Origin: Ornithinimicrobium pratense
GTDB taxonomy: Bacteria > Actinomycetota > Actinomycetes > Actinomycetales > Dermatophilaceae
Reading direction: 5' to 3'
DNA length: 64,000 bases
Assembly (NCBI RefSeq): GCF_008843165.1
Contig: NZ_CP044427.1
Span: 1,426,001 to 1,490,000, forward strand
In this document: positions 1 to 7,876 of the stretch, piece after piece
Layout: each line of letters starts with the position of its first letter
Numbering within the stretch: position 1 is the stretch's first letter
Translations under genes and position numbers: made by a program
Notes under the pieces: model-generated
Database searches by the model: none
The model's input: the letters and a program-made list of their open reading frames with translations, nothing else
Told to the model about the DNA's origin: nothing

Positions 1-165
1 CACCTGGCAGGCGGGCTTCGCTCGCCGCGGTGGAGCGGCGGGGCCGTCGTCGTCGGCGCGACGCTTGTCGGGGCGCCGGTCCTGACGGTGATGGAACCTG
101 AGGGCGAGAGTGCTGCAGATCCTGCCGGGGTGACCGCTGCACTGTGGCACCCTCTTGGCGCATGA
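1..165 (+). CDS. C-terminal end of an unknown protein, 5' part outside the window
   Basis: Frame 1 is open from the first base to a TGA at 163-165, giving about 54 residues that end in HPLGA. The middle (VVVGATLVGAPVLTV) could be a membrane or hydrophobic core segment. No family is recognised. The reading overlaps the first codons of the IS110 remnant that follows. It may be the tail of a real gene whose start lies to the left, or chance coding in GC-rich DNA. Confidence 0.25.
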   Translation, partial: HLAGGLRSPRWSGGAVVVGATLVGAPVLTVMEPEGESAADPAGVTAALWHPLGA

Positions 166-518
166 GTCCCATGCACGTCATGGCCATCGTCCAGCTCCGC
201 ACGAGAACCGCCGAGGGCCGCGCCTACTACGACCGGAAGAAGTCCGCCGGGAAGACGTCGATGGAAACGCGGCGCTGCCTGAAACGGCGCGTGTCCGACC
301 TGGTGTACAAGGCGATGCTTGACGACCTCGTTGGGCACACGGCGACGGGCCCAGGAGGGCAAAGAGGTAGCGACTCTGACTCCAGCGCGGCCGGCTCGCA
401 ACCCGTTGCCGGATCTTCGGACAAGCATCTTCCCGACCCGCCATCACCAAGCCTAGAACGACCCTCCCAGCGGCGTCTTGACTCACAGGGGTGCCAGATG
501 CGCGCATTTTATGGGTGA
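144..518 (+). pseudogene. IS110-family transposase, C-terminal remnant
   Basis: The first 65 or so residues resemble the extreme C-terminus of IS110-type transposases (Transposase_20 domain): a GRAYYDRKKSAGKT segment, then RCLKRRVSDLVYK. In the family this end reads like AYxxRRxxEGKxxxExxRCLKRYxAREVY. The catalytic DEDD domain and the rest of the gene are missing upstream, where another frame is open instead. The downstream part (after about base 340) is low-complexity and probably not coding. IS110 elements lack terminal inverted repeats, so no ends can be drawn. It marks the left edge of the repeat-rich accessory region. Family call by recollection, no search run. Confidence 0.55.
491..509 (+). 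repeat. Dispersed GCGGCA-type repeat, degenerate copy
   Basis: Reads GTGCCAGATGCGCGCATT, close to the copy at 3589-3608. It lies between the IS110 remnant and the M23 peptidase gene. First copy of the series on the + strand. Confidence 0.4.
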
Positions 519-594
519 CCGACTATGTGACGCTCCCTGGTGAACGCGAGAGTGGCCTCGTGGATCAAGTCACTATCAGTACGGGCCGCAAGCT

Positions 595-1215
595 GTGACC
601 GGCGACCCCGTCAGTCTGGGGTACCCATTCAGCGGGCGATGGCTCGTCCAGAACAGCCCGGCCAACCGAGTGCCCAGCCACGGTACCCATCTGTTCGGCA
701 CGACGTACGCGATCGACTTCGTCCCGGTGGACGACCGGGGGCGCTCCGCTCCGCTCGGTCTTGGGTCTCTGTTTCGCCCTCAGGCGCCGCAACTTTTTAC
801 TGGGTTTGGGCGGCCGATCCTGGCACCATGCTCAGGCGTCGTGGTGGCCACCCATGACGGAGAACTGGACCATCATTCCTACCGTGGCCTGCCCTCCGTG
901 GGCTACGCACTCAGCCAGCATCGCCGGGCAGCCCACGGTTGGACTGGTTTGGCCGGCAACTATGTGGTGGTCGAGGTGCGACTCGGGGCATTTGTCGCGC
1001 TGTGCCACCTACGCGAAGGGAGCATTACGGTCGCGCCGGGCCAAAGTGTCGCTGCTGGCGAGGTCGTCGGCCAGTGCGGAAACTCGGGCAACAGCACAGA
1101 ACCACACCTGCACGTGCAGGCGATCGACCAAATCGACGTCACTCGTGCCAAGGGGCTGCCCCTTGCCTTCCCTCACGGGCTGCCGCGCAACGGCCGGATC
1201 GTCGAAGCGCCCTGA
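595..1215 (+). CDS. M23-family (LytM-like) zinc metallopeptidase
   Basis: Predicted peptidoglycan or peptide endopeptidase of 206 residues. The M23 fold is shown by an HGTHLFGTTYAID segment (H29 and D41 as first zinc ligands), a GNYVVVEV strand, LCHLREGS with H138, and the closing HxH ligand pair at H171/H173 followed by a conserved strand. A glycine-rich VAPGQSVAAGEVVGQCGNSG loop precedes the HxH, as in LytM and NlpD. No signal peptide or membrane anchor is visible, so it may be cytoplasmic or the start may be wrong; the GTG used has no clear ribosome binding site. It stands alone between two repeat copies (491 and 1228). Confidence 0.8.
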   Translation: MTGDPVSLGYPFSGRWLVQNSPANRVPSHGTHLFGTTYAIDFVPVDDRGRSAPLGLGSLFRPQAPQLFTGFGRPILAPCSGVVVATHDGELDHHSYRGLPSVGYALSQHRRAAHGWTGLAGNYVVVEVRLGAFVALCHLREGSITVAPGQSVAAGEVVGQCGNSGNSTEPHLHVQAIDQIDVTRAKGLPLAFPHGLPRNGRIVEAP

Positions 1216-1227
1216 ACGAGCCTGCCC

Positions 1228-1256
1228 GCGGCATGAGCGGATAGGGGTGAGATCCG
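1228..1256 (+). repeat. Dispersed repeat GCGGCATGAGCGGATAGGGG with short hairpin
   Basis: Thirteen bases after the M23 peptidase stop. CGGAT (1238-1242) is answered by ATCCG (1252-1256) across 9 bases, so this copy can form a small hairpin. Its core AGCGGATAGGGG is identical to the copy at 1592. Confidence 0.6.
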
Positions 1257-1312
1257 TGAACCCAGCACCTCGCTCCACGGTGATCTCCGAGCTGACCCGT
1301 TCCCTGGCCGCT

Positions 1313-1573
1313 TCACTGAGTGCGGTAGGAGGCAGCGACCTTCGATCTTGGTCCTTCGTCTCGAGGCGTACGCCTGAAGTTCAGCACGGCTGCGACGAGG
1401 GAGATGCCCAAGATGAGAGTGGAGATGCCGATCGTCACCCCATCCGCGGTCCGAACCCCATAGGCCAGGTAGACCAATGCGAAGACAGACGTGAGAGCAA
1501 TCAAGATCACGTTGGCTATCTCAGCCTGAACCGCCTTTCGTAGGACACTCTGATCCTGACACGCCCTGTGCAA
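1313..1573 (-). CDS. Small two-helix membrane protein
   Basis: Eighty-six residues from a TTG start. Two hydrophobic segments are plain, VILIALTSVFALVYLAYGV and a second beginning ITIGISTLILGIS, separated by a short polar hairpin. The C-terminal tail is basic and polar. No family is recognised. It is the only gene between repeat copies at 1228 and 1592 and runs against the direction of both. The start is uncertain because no strong ribosome binding site is seen. Confidence 0.55.
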   Translation of the reverse strand: MHRACQDQSVLRKAVQAEIANVILIALTSVFALVYLAYGVRTADGVTIGISTLILGISLVAAVLNFRRTPRDEGPRSKVAASYRTQ

Positions 1574-1591
1574 GCAGTCGCGTCCCTACAC

Positions 1592-1611
1592 GCCGCAAGA
1601 GCGGATAGGGG
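1592..1611 (+). repeat. Dispersed repeat GCCGCAAGAGCGGATAGGGG
   Basis: Nearly the same as the copy at 1228. It ends 8 bases before the TTG start at 1620, and its AGGGG may double as that gene's ribosome binding site. Confidence 0.6.
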
Positions 1612-1619
1612 ACACTGAG

Positions 1620-2060
1620 TTGGTGGACGAGCCGCGATTACGTCGGAGAACGCCAAGGGAACGCAGTCCCTCGCTTGACCGTGGAGTCACCGGCCTTGGG
1701 CTTGGTGGGCTCGCGGGCTTTCAGCTGGCCCTCGCGATGGGCGCCCCCTGGGGTCGCGCGAGCTACGGTGGCGCGCATCCCGGTGTGCTCCCGGGTCATC
1801 TCCGAGTGGTCAGTGCGGGAGCAACTGGGCTCTACACCGCGCTGGCTCTGGCGGTCGTGAGTGAGCGCACACCGCCGCAGCCCCGTCGGCGAGTTCTCAC
1901 GGGGGTGGCCGGACTCATGGGCGTCGGCGTCGTGGTGAACGGCATCTCGCCGTCCGGGCTAGAGCGGGTCATCTGGACACCGACGACCGCTGTGTTGGCG
2001 CTGTCTGCTTGGCGTGCTCGACGCGCGGTTGGGTTGAAGGGATCCGCGGCCTCCAACTGA
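1620..2060 (+). CDS. Four-helix integral membrane protein, unknown function
   Basis: A 146-residue protein with about four hydrophobic stretches (residues about 24-40, 65-82, 92-110, 117-130). Between the first two is a conserved-looking loop, GAPWGRASYGGAHPGVLP, of a kind seen in small uncharacterised actinobacterial membrane proteins. The start is TTG at 1620 or GTG at 1623; AGGGGA at 1607-1612 suits either. Function unknown. It sits alone between repeat copies at 1592 and 2115. Confidence 0.65.
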   Translation: MVDEPRLRRRTPRERSPSLDRGVTGLGLGGLAGFQLALAMGAPWGRASYGGAHPGVLPGHLRVVSAGATGLYTALALAVVSERTPPQPRRRVLTGVAGLMGVGVVVNGISPSGLERVIWTPTTAVLALSAWRARRAVGLKGSAASN

Positions 2061-2114
2061 GGCGCGTCGACCGCGAACTCTGGTGAGCTCTGTTGGTCTT
2101 CGGCCTGACCGACC

Positions 2115-2182
2115 GGCGGCAGAACCGGATGTGTTCTCAGGACGGAGACACTCGGTTGTCCACCTATCCGTGCAGCGGTCCC
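2115..2182 (+). repeat. Dispersed repeat, two-part copy (left GCGGCAGAACCGGATGTG, right CTATCCGTGCAGCGG)
   Basis: The left part (2115-2133) and right part (2164-2182) form an imperfect inverted repeat, with boxes GCGGCA and CGGAT facing ATCCG and TGCAGC. The right part is closely matched by 20906-20925, about 19 kb away. It lies between the membrane protein and a pair of paralogous unknown genes. Confidence 0.6.
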
Positions 2183-2220
2183 GGGCGCGGCGGTGCTCGT
2201 CCGCACGTAGGTTGGGCACT

Positions 2221-2796
2221 GTGCAGCCTTCGTCAGACGGTCCCGGGGACGAGGCTCTTGAGGGTGGCCTGTTGTTGGAGCGCCCGCCGGGGGATGCGGT
2301 GCCGGGCATGAGCGAGCTGGCGTTGGTGCTGTACAGCGGCCCTGAGGTGCTGGTGGGTGTGCACGGTTTCCGGGTGTGGCCGGGGGGCATGCTCTTCGTG
2401 TTGTCGGTGCATCAGCGCACTGTGCGAGGGATTCCGGAACGCCGGCTGTGGCTGGAGCAGTACGGCGAGAGCATCGGGCAGCCGTTGTTCGAGCTGGGGG
2501 TTCGGTTCGCCGACGGCCGGCAGGTCTGGTCCGCGCAGGGCTACGGCCGCTTTGGCGGACCCGCGGGTTCGGCCCAGCAAGGTGTCCTCCTGCAACTGCG
2601 TGGGGGCGGTGGCCGGGCCGAGGACTTCAACCTCGACTGCTGGCTGGCTCCTGTCCCTGCGTCGGGGCTGGTCGGGTTCGGTTGCCGTTGGAGCGTGGGC
2701 GGGATCGAGGAGACCTGGCAGTACACCGACGCCGCAACCCTGCGCGCCGCTGCTGAGCGCACCATCCCTGCGCCGTGGGCAAGGACGGCGCCGTGA
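2221..2796 (+). CDS. Conserved protein of unknown function, paralogue of its downstream neighbour
   Basis: Read from GTG 2221 (191 residues), because the longer reading from 2083 runs through the repeat. A beta-rich core is suggested: LVLYSGPEVLVGVHGFRVW, a segment with a GVRFADGRQVW strand, and a C-terminal motif LDCWLAPVPASG followed by FGCRW. The same order of motifs occurs in the next gene (VVLHDGPDLL, IGVRHADGTESW, LDWWMQPLPSA, LALRCP). No signal peptide or catalytic motif is seen. It probably forms a tandem pair with the gene 30 bases downstream. Function unknown. Confidence 0.65.
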   Translation: MQPSSDGPGDEALEGGLLLERPPGDAVPGMSELALVLYSGPEVLVGVHGFRVWPGGMLFVLSVHQRTVRGIPERRLWLEQYGESIGQPLFELGVRFADGRQVWSAQGYGRFGGPAGSAQQGVLLQLRGGGGRAEDFNLDCWLAPVPASGLVGFGCRWSVGGIEETWQYTDAATLRAAAERTIPAPWARTAP

Positions 2797-2826
2797 CCGA
2801 CCACGGAACCGAACCGGAGGCGACGC

Positions 2827-3357
2827 GTGCCTGGTAGTCCAACCTCAAGAGGGAGCGACCCCCAGGTCCCACCCCCGGAGCGGTTGCCCGGATGCAGTGC
2901 CCTCAGCGTGGTGCTGCACGATGGCCCTGACCTGCTCGCGGCCGCACACAATTTCCGTTCCTATCCACAGGGCGCCCGGTTCACGGTTCTGCTGCTGCGA
3001 CCGCCCACAGTCCGCGGCGACCCTGCCGCCCCACCGTCGCTGCGCGATGTGTATGCGGGCCTGCAGATCGGTGTGCGGCACGCCGATGGCACCGAGTCGT
3101 GGTACGACTTCTATCGCCCCCATCACCCTGTCGTCGATCATGGACAGCACGCTCACCAGCTGATCGGCCTTGGTGGAGGTTCCTGGAGCCAGGACGTCGA
3201 AGGGCTCGACTGGTGGATGCAGCCGCTGCCCTCCGCAAGGGTGCACCTCGCCCTGCGTTGCCCGCGACCGCGACTGAGCCCAGTCTGGCACGACCTCGAC
3301 ACCGACGAGCTCGCCGCGGCCAGCCAACGTTCCCAGCCCGCAGCATGGGTCGGCTGA
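2827..3357 (+). CDS. Conserved protein of unknown function, paralogue of its upstream neighbour
   Basis: A 176-residue GTG-started protein, 30 bases after its paralogue, with GGAGG at 2815-2819 upstream of the start. Shared motifs are the HDGPDLLAAAHNFRSYP strand, GVRHADGTESW and LDWWMQPLPSA. The two copies are much diverged, so the duplication is old or both were acquired separately. No known domain recognised. One could speculate that the pair are immunity-type or small-molecule-binding proteins, but nothing in the sequence shows it. Confidence 0.65.
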   Translation: MPGSPTSRGSDPQVPPPERLPGCSALSVVLHDGPDLLAAAHNFRSYPQGARFTVLLLRPPTVRGDPAAPPSLRDVYAGLQIGVRHADGTESWYDFYRPHHPVVDHGQHAHQLIGLGGGSWSQDVEGLDWWMQPLPSARVHLALRCPRPRLSPVWHDLDTDELAAASQRSQPAAWVG

Positions 3358-3564
3358 CACACCCCGCCCCACCGGCCTGAAAAGCGCAAGGCCAGACGCG
3401 GCCACCACTCACCCTCAGAGGCACGAGCGGGGCGCGGGTTGCATACTCGTCCTGCGGAGCGCCTGTGCTCAGATGCTGCGCGGACCACCCACGCCGGCGC
3501 ATTGGGCTGGTGGCATCTGCGGGCCTGACGGGGCTTAAACTCTCAGAACGCAAACAAGCCGGTC

Positions 3565-3608
3565 GCGGCATGGGCGCGTTCTGCGCACGGCGGCAGATGC
3601 GCGCGTCC
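3565..3608 (+). repeat. Dispersed repeat, double copy
   Basis: GCGGCATGGGCGCGTTCTGC (3565-3584) is followed at once by GGCGGCAGATGCGCGCGTCC (3589-3608). It lies 24 bases beyond the 3' end of the gene on the minus strand at 3632-4066. Similarity with the copy at 14529 continues through the intervening bases into the 3' end of that gene's relative. Confidence 0.6.
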
Positions 3609-3631
3609 TCCGGCACGGCTACGCAGCCAAA

Positions 3632-4066
3632 TCAGGTGGTCTCCTCGTATCTGGTGAGCGCGTCCATGTAGGTATCTCGGTCGAACTGCAGCTCGAGCCC
3701 GTCGTACTCTTCGCCAGGGCCCCGTTCAAAGTGCGACCACGTCACGGTTTCGGACCCGACCTCGATGCGGGCAAGGAGTGGCCCGCAGCCGATGACCGTA
3801 CACGTGCATCCAAGAAGCGCTGTGCGCCCGGACTCATCTTCAGGACATTGGCCAAGGAGAAGCGCGGTCATGTTGGTCCCGATGGGGTGACCAAGGTACT
3901 CAGGCGGCTCGATCCCGGGTTCTGCGTGAGGACGGAGCCAGTTCACCAAGTTCTTGCCGTCCAGGATGAGGTCGACGGTGTCGTATCGAACCGACTCAGT
4001 CCACGGGAGGGTGCCCTCGGCGATCCTGAGCTCCAGGTCTCGCACCGTGATGAACGTGCTCCTCAT
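3632..4066 (-). CDS. Conserved protein of unknown function, short relative of the gene at 14570-15361
   Basis: A 144-residue protein that aligns along its whole length with the C-terminal half of the product of 14570-15361. Shared segments are VRDLELRI, RYDTVDLILDGKNLV, GTNMTALLLGQ, SGRTALLGCTC, VIGCGPLLARIEVGSETVTWS and YMDALTRYEETT. Three cysteines (CTC, GC) are kept in both, which may suggest metal or disulfide use. No known family is recognised. Either it is the single-domain form or it has lost an N-terminal domain. The similarity continues past the stop codon into the repeat at 3589, as in the relative. Confidence 0.7.
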   Translation of the reverse strand: MRSTFITVRDLELRIAEGTLPWTESVRYDTVDLILDGKNLVNWLRPHAEPGIEPPEYLGHPIGTNMTALLLGQCPEDESGRTALLGCTCTVIGCGPLLARIEVGSETVTWSHFERGPGEEYDGLELQFDRDTYMDALTRYEETT

Positions 4067-4152
4067 GGGATCACCATACGAGCCGGGTCGCCGACGCCGA
4101 TCGCCGTCCGGCCGTCTAACCCCGACTTCCTCCTCCCTCGCAGCGGGCGACC

Positions 4153-4170
4153 GGCGGCATGAGCGTACTC
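4153..4170 (+). repeat. Dispersed repeat GGCGGCATGAGCGTACTC
   Basis: Intergenic copy between two minus-strand genes (ending at 3632 and 4352). It belongs to the GCGGCATGAGCG subtype seen at 1228 and 12448, but lacks the GGAT part. The rest of 4067-4351 holds nothing else recognised. Confidence 0.5.
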
Positions 4171-4351
4171 GACAGAGCCCGAGGCAAGCGGCGAGGGAAG
4201 GTAGCGACGGGGTGGCCTCAGTTCAGTCAGCCGCCAATCAGTCCTCACGCCCAGGAGGCCGTTAGGAGCCAGAACGCGCTTCCTCATCACTGGATTAAGG
4301 GGAGAACTTACGATCGATGGCCATCGGCCGGCGGCATTTCGGGGCCGGGCG

Positions 4352-4750
4352 CTACAGCCCGAAGACGTTGTCAGAAATTCTCGTGGCGTTCTCTGGTGGA
4401 TCCTGCCCGTCGGAGACCACGATGAAGCTTCCCGGCGAACCGCTTACCCCCAGCGGGGGGATGTCTGAACATCCCACCACCCAGTCCATCTCGTCGGTAT
4501 AAGCGATCAAGCAGACCCCGTCGTCTGAGGTGCGGGCAAGCCAAAGCTCTGCACCCTCGTAGGTGCCGACCGACCGGCTCGAGTCCAGCAGGATCTCGTC
4601 ATCGTCCGCAAAGTCCAGGGTTTCGGGCGGCGAGTCGTTGGCTTGCCGTTCCCGGTCGAGGTCACTGAATCCGTCTGTGGACGCGCAGGACGTCAGCACC
4701 GCGACGCTAACCGTCAGCGAAGCCACTAGGCTCCATCGTCGGAATGACAT
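4352..4750 (-). CDS. Small lipoprotein, unknown function
   Basis: The start is ATG at 4750, with GAGGAG five bases upstream. A basic n-region and hydrophobic stretch lead to a lipobox, VLTSC, with C22 as the acylated residue, so it should be anchored to the outer face of the membrane. The mature part of about 110 residues is acidic and carries the segments GAELWLARTSDDGVCLI and DEMDWVVGC, a pair of cysteines that could form a disulfide. Uncharacterised actinobacterial lipoproteins have similar segments. Solitary gene between repeat copies at 4153 and 5352, along with the HTH gene. Confidence 0.7.
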   Translation of the reverse strand: MSFRRWSLVASLTVSVAVLTSCASTDGFSDLDRERQANDSPPETLDFADDDEILLDSSRSVGTYEGAELWLARTSDDGVCLIAYTDEMDWVVGCSDIPPLGVSGSPGSFIVVSDGQDPPENATRISDNVFGL

Positions 4751-4756
4751 TCGCAC

Positions 4757-5075
4757 TCCTCAACACTGGGGTCGTAGCGCACGAGCCTACCCTTTGGCAC
4801 GCCACAGTGGCAGCGTGCTCGAAACGGAAGGCCGAGATGGAGCACGTGGCGCACCCGTCCATCGCGCTGAAGGACCCACCAGCGGCAAATGAGGTCGGGG
4901 GTGGCTTGCTGGTTGTAGCTGCCGGGGGTCCCCGCGATGAGGAGCGAGGATGCTGCTCGCGCGAAATGCCTGCGCGACTCGGTCGGGCCCCCACGTAATC
5001 AGCTCGGGTAGCTCATGTCCTGCATCGAATAGCTCGCGCCGCATGGCAAGAAGCTCACCGAGGAGACCGAGGGCC
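4757..5075 (-). other. Intergenic stretch with a possible decayed minus-strand reading frame
   Basis: No complete gene is supported. On the minus strand from about 5090 to 4980 one frame gives a plausible protein segment (GLLGELLAMRRELFDAGHEL, then a short run ending VAQAFR) that is antisense to the start of the HTH gene. It has no convincing start and turns low-complexity downstream, so it is probably a gene remnant. Confidence 0.25.
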
Positions 5076-5303
5076 TTGTCTGACCACCGAATCGTCACCC
5101 GGCTGGAGAAGGTGCTGATGGAGCGCAAGACGACGTTGACCGAACTATCCCGCACGACGGGGATCACGATGGCCAACCTGTCCATCTTCAAAAGCGGTCA
5201 CGCCAAAGCAGTTCGGTTCAGCAGCCTTACCCTCATCTGTGGCGCCCTCCATTGCGCGCCGGGGGACCTCCTCGACATCGTGCCGAAGAAGCCTGCCCAA
5301 TGA
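5076..5303 (+). CDS. Small XRE/YozG-type helix-turn-helix regulator
   Basis: Read from TTG 5076 (75 residues), with GAGGAG about 9 bases upstream. The protein has the layout of single-domain Cro/C1-type regulators: VTRLEKVLMERKTTLTELS, then a recognition-helix region TGITMANLSIFKSGHAKAVRF, then LICGALHCAPGDLLDIVP. The run from KAVRFSSL to PGDLLD is typical of YozG-like proteins, which bind DNA as dimers and often sit near small membrane proteins. The target is unknown. No partner gene overlaps it; two small genes follow after repeat copy 5352. Confidence 0.8.
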   Translation: MSDHRIVTRLEKVLMERKTTLTELSRTTGITMANLSIFKSGHAKAVRFSSLTLICGALHCAPGDLLDIVPKKPAQ

Positions 5304-5351
5304 TCGGCCGCTTCGTCCCATCGGCATGGTCGGACGCTACGCGTCCTCGTT

Positions 5352-5370
5352 GCGGCAGAACAGGACGTTG
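5352..5370 (+). repeat. Dispersed repeat GCGGCAGAACAGGACGTTG
   Basis: Forty-nine bases after the HTH gene, same orientation as the other copies. The remainder of 5304-5588 shows no gene. Confidence 0.5.
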
Positions 5371-5588
5371 GGGTTGACGCTGGGCACTGCTGGCGACGAC
5401 GGAGGCCTGGGTGCTGTCGCCGGTTACTGACACTCGCATCCCTGAGGTGGACGTGACCCGGGTCGCGGTCTGGCTTCCAGTTGTTCGCGCGGCCCACTGA
5501 CCCCATGTTGGCAATCAGTGCAGGATGATTGATGGATGGGCGGGTACGCTGACGTCATCTGCAACCGCGAGTGTGAGGAGCCAAAGAC

Positions 5589-5795
5589 GTGCGAGGAGTC
5601 CCCTACTTGCGTTATGTCATTCCGCATCTGGTTGCGCTCTCACTCGGTACGGTCATGGTGCTGACAAGTTCTCGCGGTGAGAGCATGTTCACTTATGGCT
5701 GGGTACTCATTGGCGGCAGCGTGCTGTTCAGTCTGATCTACCTGGCCATGATCAGGCGTGGTCATTTCGCCGGCCACCGGGGCGGCGACCGCTGA
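5589..5795 (+). CDS. Small two-helix membrane protein
   Basis: Sixty-eight residues from GTG 5589, with GAGGAG eight bases upstream (5575-5580). Two membrane segments are clear: YVIPHLVALSLGTVMVL and YGWVLIGGSVLFSLIYLAM. The C-terminus is basic (RRGHFAGHRGGDR), which places it on the cytoplasmic side. Its stop overlaps the next gene's start (TGATG), so the two are translated together. Function unknown. Confidence 0.7.
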   Translation: MRGVPYLRYVIPHLVALSLGTVMVLTSSRGESMFTYGWVLIGGSVLFSLIYLAMIRRGHFAGHRGGDR

Positions 5796-6013
5796 TGTTC
5801 ATAACAGGTATCGGCCGCCACGTGGGTGGGTATGGGTGTAGCTCCTGCGGAGGACAGGATCTACAGGTGCTGGAAGGGGACGAGGCCACCTTCGATCACG
5901 TCGGCGGGGCAGTGGACCTGCAGATCCGGCGTGGATACCGCTGCGAAGACTGCGGGAATGTCACAATGCTGGTTCCCCCGGGGCGCGATGAGGATCGATC
6001 AAGCCATTGGTAG
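5795..6013 (+). CDS. Small zinc-ribbon protein
   Basis: A 72-residue protein with two CxxC knuckles, CSSC near residue 15 and CEDC near residue 50, a spacing that fits a four-cysteine zinc ribbon. The chain between them (LEGDEATFDHVGGAVDLQI) should form beta strands. The start codon overlaps the stop of the membrane protein gene, suggesting a two-gene operon in one cassette-like unit. It could bind nucleic acid or a partner protein; the sequence does not say which. Confidence 0.7.
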   Translation: MFITGIGRHVGGYGCSSCGGQDLQVLEGDEATFDHVGGAVDLQIRRGYRCEDCGNVTMLVPPGRDEDRSSHW

Positions 6014-6289
6014 GCCAGTAGGGCTGGATGGGACCCGAAGTCATCGGCGCGGCGACCAGTGTGGCGCAGCCGTGGCGGGGTGGTGCTGTTGCGTACCGTC
6101 TTGGTTGATGACGATGGTTGTCCCTGTTTGGGCCCTGGTGTGTGCGTCGCGGAACGGGTCCAGCGTGGAGGCGGTTGACCCGTCATGACCGGAGGGGGAA
6201 GTTCGTGACGCTGAGACCTTTGAAGGCAGCACGTCTGGGCTCGATGGATGTGGCATGGGCGTGCATGCTTGAGGGCGGGAGTTGAGATC

Positions 6290-6523
6290 GTGCTCACTAG
6301 GGCGCAGGATCAGTTCATGGCCGATGACCACGTCGACTTCATGGTATCTCTGGCGGCACGCCGGGACCTCCAAGGCCTTCGGGATGAGCTTGCACCAGTT
6401 TTGGCTGGACTCGAGGGAACGCAGCGTCCGCACGTACCGACCCAGCTCCTCAACTCCCTGGACTTGTTCCTGGACTCTTACGGACCTGACAGGTGGAGTG
6501 AGGCAGTTGGCGACAGCAGGTAG
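6290..6523 (+). CDS. Small acidic protein of unknown function
   Basis: Read from GTG 6290 (77 residues), which has GGGAG about ten bases upstream; an earlier start is possible. The product looks helical, with VDFMVSLAARRDLQGLRDEL followed by TQLLNSLDLFLDSYGPDRW. No domain is recognised. The 276 bases before it (6014-6289) hold no supported gene. Codon and amino-acid composition look coding but the gene is short, so confidence is moderate. Confidence 0.45.
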   Translation: MLTRAQDQFMADDHVDFMVSLAARRDLQGLRDELAPVLAGLEGTQRPHVPTQLLNSLDLFLDSYGPDRWSEAVGDSR

Positions 6524-6539
6524 CAACTGGACTTCGCCC

Positions 6540-6562
6540 GCAACGGCATGACAGTGCATCCG
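6540..6562 (+). repeat. Possible degenerate copy of the dispersed repeat
   Basis: ACGGCATGACAG followed by GCATCCG and, a little later, GCGCTGCC resembles a left box and a right box in the order seen at 2115-2182. It falls just after the gene ending at 6523. Weak copy. Confidence 0.25.
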
Positions 6563-6715
6563 AAGGTGCGCTGCCGGGTCGACGCTGCAGCCGTGTTCTG
6601 GCATCTTCCGGGACGCGCCACCAGGCCGTACTGGCCCAGTTGTCGGCGGTGTCGGCCCGGTCCGGTCCTCCCGCCACCGAATCACGCCGCGCAGGAGGGC
6701 GGCCGCTGCGCATAC

Positions 6716-7681
6716 CTAGGGCTGGAGCGCTTGGACAGCGCTCACGATGACGATCTGATCGGGCGCGAGCCATGGTTGGGCAGTCGCGTAAATGGCGTCG
6801 ACGGTTGCCCGGTCGGCGACCACGACCTCGACGTACAAACGAGGATCGGTCCCACCACTCCCAACACTGTGGAATCTGAGGTCCGATCGTTGAGCCACGG
6901 CGTCCTGCGCGGCCCGCAGGTCCTGATCGGAGGGGACGTTCCGCGTCTCGAGGCACAGGGGCCCGGTGTAGACGTCGCGGATCACGGCCCGGGAGGCGTC
7001 CAGGTCGGTGCCCTCGGTGAGCAGCACGTTCATCACCCCGCCGTCTGAGACCCAGGACGTCGCATAGCCGGTAAGGTCCTGGCGTAGCAGGGTCAGGAGC
7101 GCCTGCTCCTCGTCCATCCCAGCCGGTCCCTGGGTGCGACCGGCCTGGTCGACGCCGGCTACGTCGGCCGTGGGGTCCTCACACAGTGCGGTGAAATCCG
7201 TGTCGAGCCAGTCAGTCATGTCATAACCCGCAGGAGGCTCAGGGTTCAGTGGCCGGGTAAGGGTGAACGTCCCCTGCTCGCCGGCCTCCGGGGCGTAGTG
7301 ACCGATGGCGTACACGGTGTCGTCTGTCCAGGTAATCCCGTCTTCCTGCTGGACCTCGTGATCGGCCCAGGAGAACGCCCCTTCGAGCTCTGGTCCGATG
7401 CAGTCAGGCGGATAGATCGCTGTTTTCGGGCCGAAGCAGAGAACCACCGGATCCTGCACCGAGCGCTGATATGGGCTTGCGGCCAGGACGACCTCATTCG
7501 ACAGGTCCACAATCTCGGGCTCGTGACCGGCGGTCGCCTGTGGCGCGGGGGGAGCGCTCGTTGCAGTCCCCGTTACGGCCGAGCCGTCCCCGGTTGGTCC
7601 CGACTGGTTCGCGCACGCCACGAGGAACAGCGCCGAGCCGAGCCCCACAAGCGCGGCAGCAATTCTCATGCTTCGCATCAT
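6716..7681 (-). CDS. Secreted lipoprotein, unknown function
   Basis: Read from ATG 7681 (321 residues); the frame is open further upstream, but this start gives a proper signal peptide: a basic n-region MMRSMRIAAA, hydrophobic core LVGLGSALFL and lipobox LVAC with C23. A Thr/Ala/Pro-rich linker follows, then a globular domain of about 270 residues with several cysteines (VLCFGP, PPDCIGP, ALCEDP, LCLETRN), consistent with disulfides outside the cell. The last 100 residues (DLRFHSVGSGGTDPRLYVEV onward) form alternating strands and helices. No known family recognised. Largest simple gene in the left array. Confidence 0.7.
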   Translation of the reverse strand: MMRSMRIAAALVGLGSALFLVACANQSGPTGDGSAVTGTATSAPPAPQATAGHEPEIVDLSNEVVLAASPYQRSVQDPVVLCFGPKTAIYPPDCIGPELEGAFSWADHEVQQEDGITWTDDTVYAIGHYAPEAGEQGTFTLTRPLNPEPPAGYDMTDWLDTDFTALCEDPTADVAGVDQAGRTQGPAGMDEEQALLTLLRQDLTGYATSWVSDGGVMNVLLTEGTDLDASRAVIRDVYTGPLCLETRNVPSDQDLRAAQDAVAQRSDLRFHSVGSGGTDPRLYVEVVVADRATVDAIYATAQPWLAPDQIVIVSAVQALQP

Positions 7682-7835
7682 GGCAGTTCGACGCGACGCC
7701 TGCCCGGATCGTTCCGCAGAATCGGTCTGCCCGGTCGGGCGAAAGACTCCGTAGCACCAGCACCCGATCGCGATTGCGCCCCCATGAGCGACGACACTCA
7801 ACATCTCGCATCGAGACGGCCCTCAAGTCACGACC

Positions 7836-7854
7836 GGCGGCAGAAGCGGATAGC
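7836..7854 (+). repeat. Dispersed repeat GGCGGCAGAAGCGGATAGC
   Basis: One of the best copies (CGACC before it, as at 2110, 4148 and 9246). It separates two minus-strand genes whose facing ends are at 7681 and 7877. Confidence 0.6.
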
Positions 7855-7876
7855 TTGGAACGCGCCTCGACCGGGG

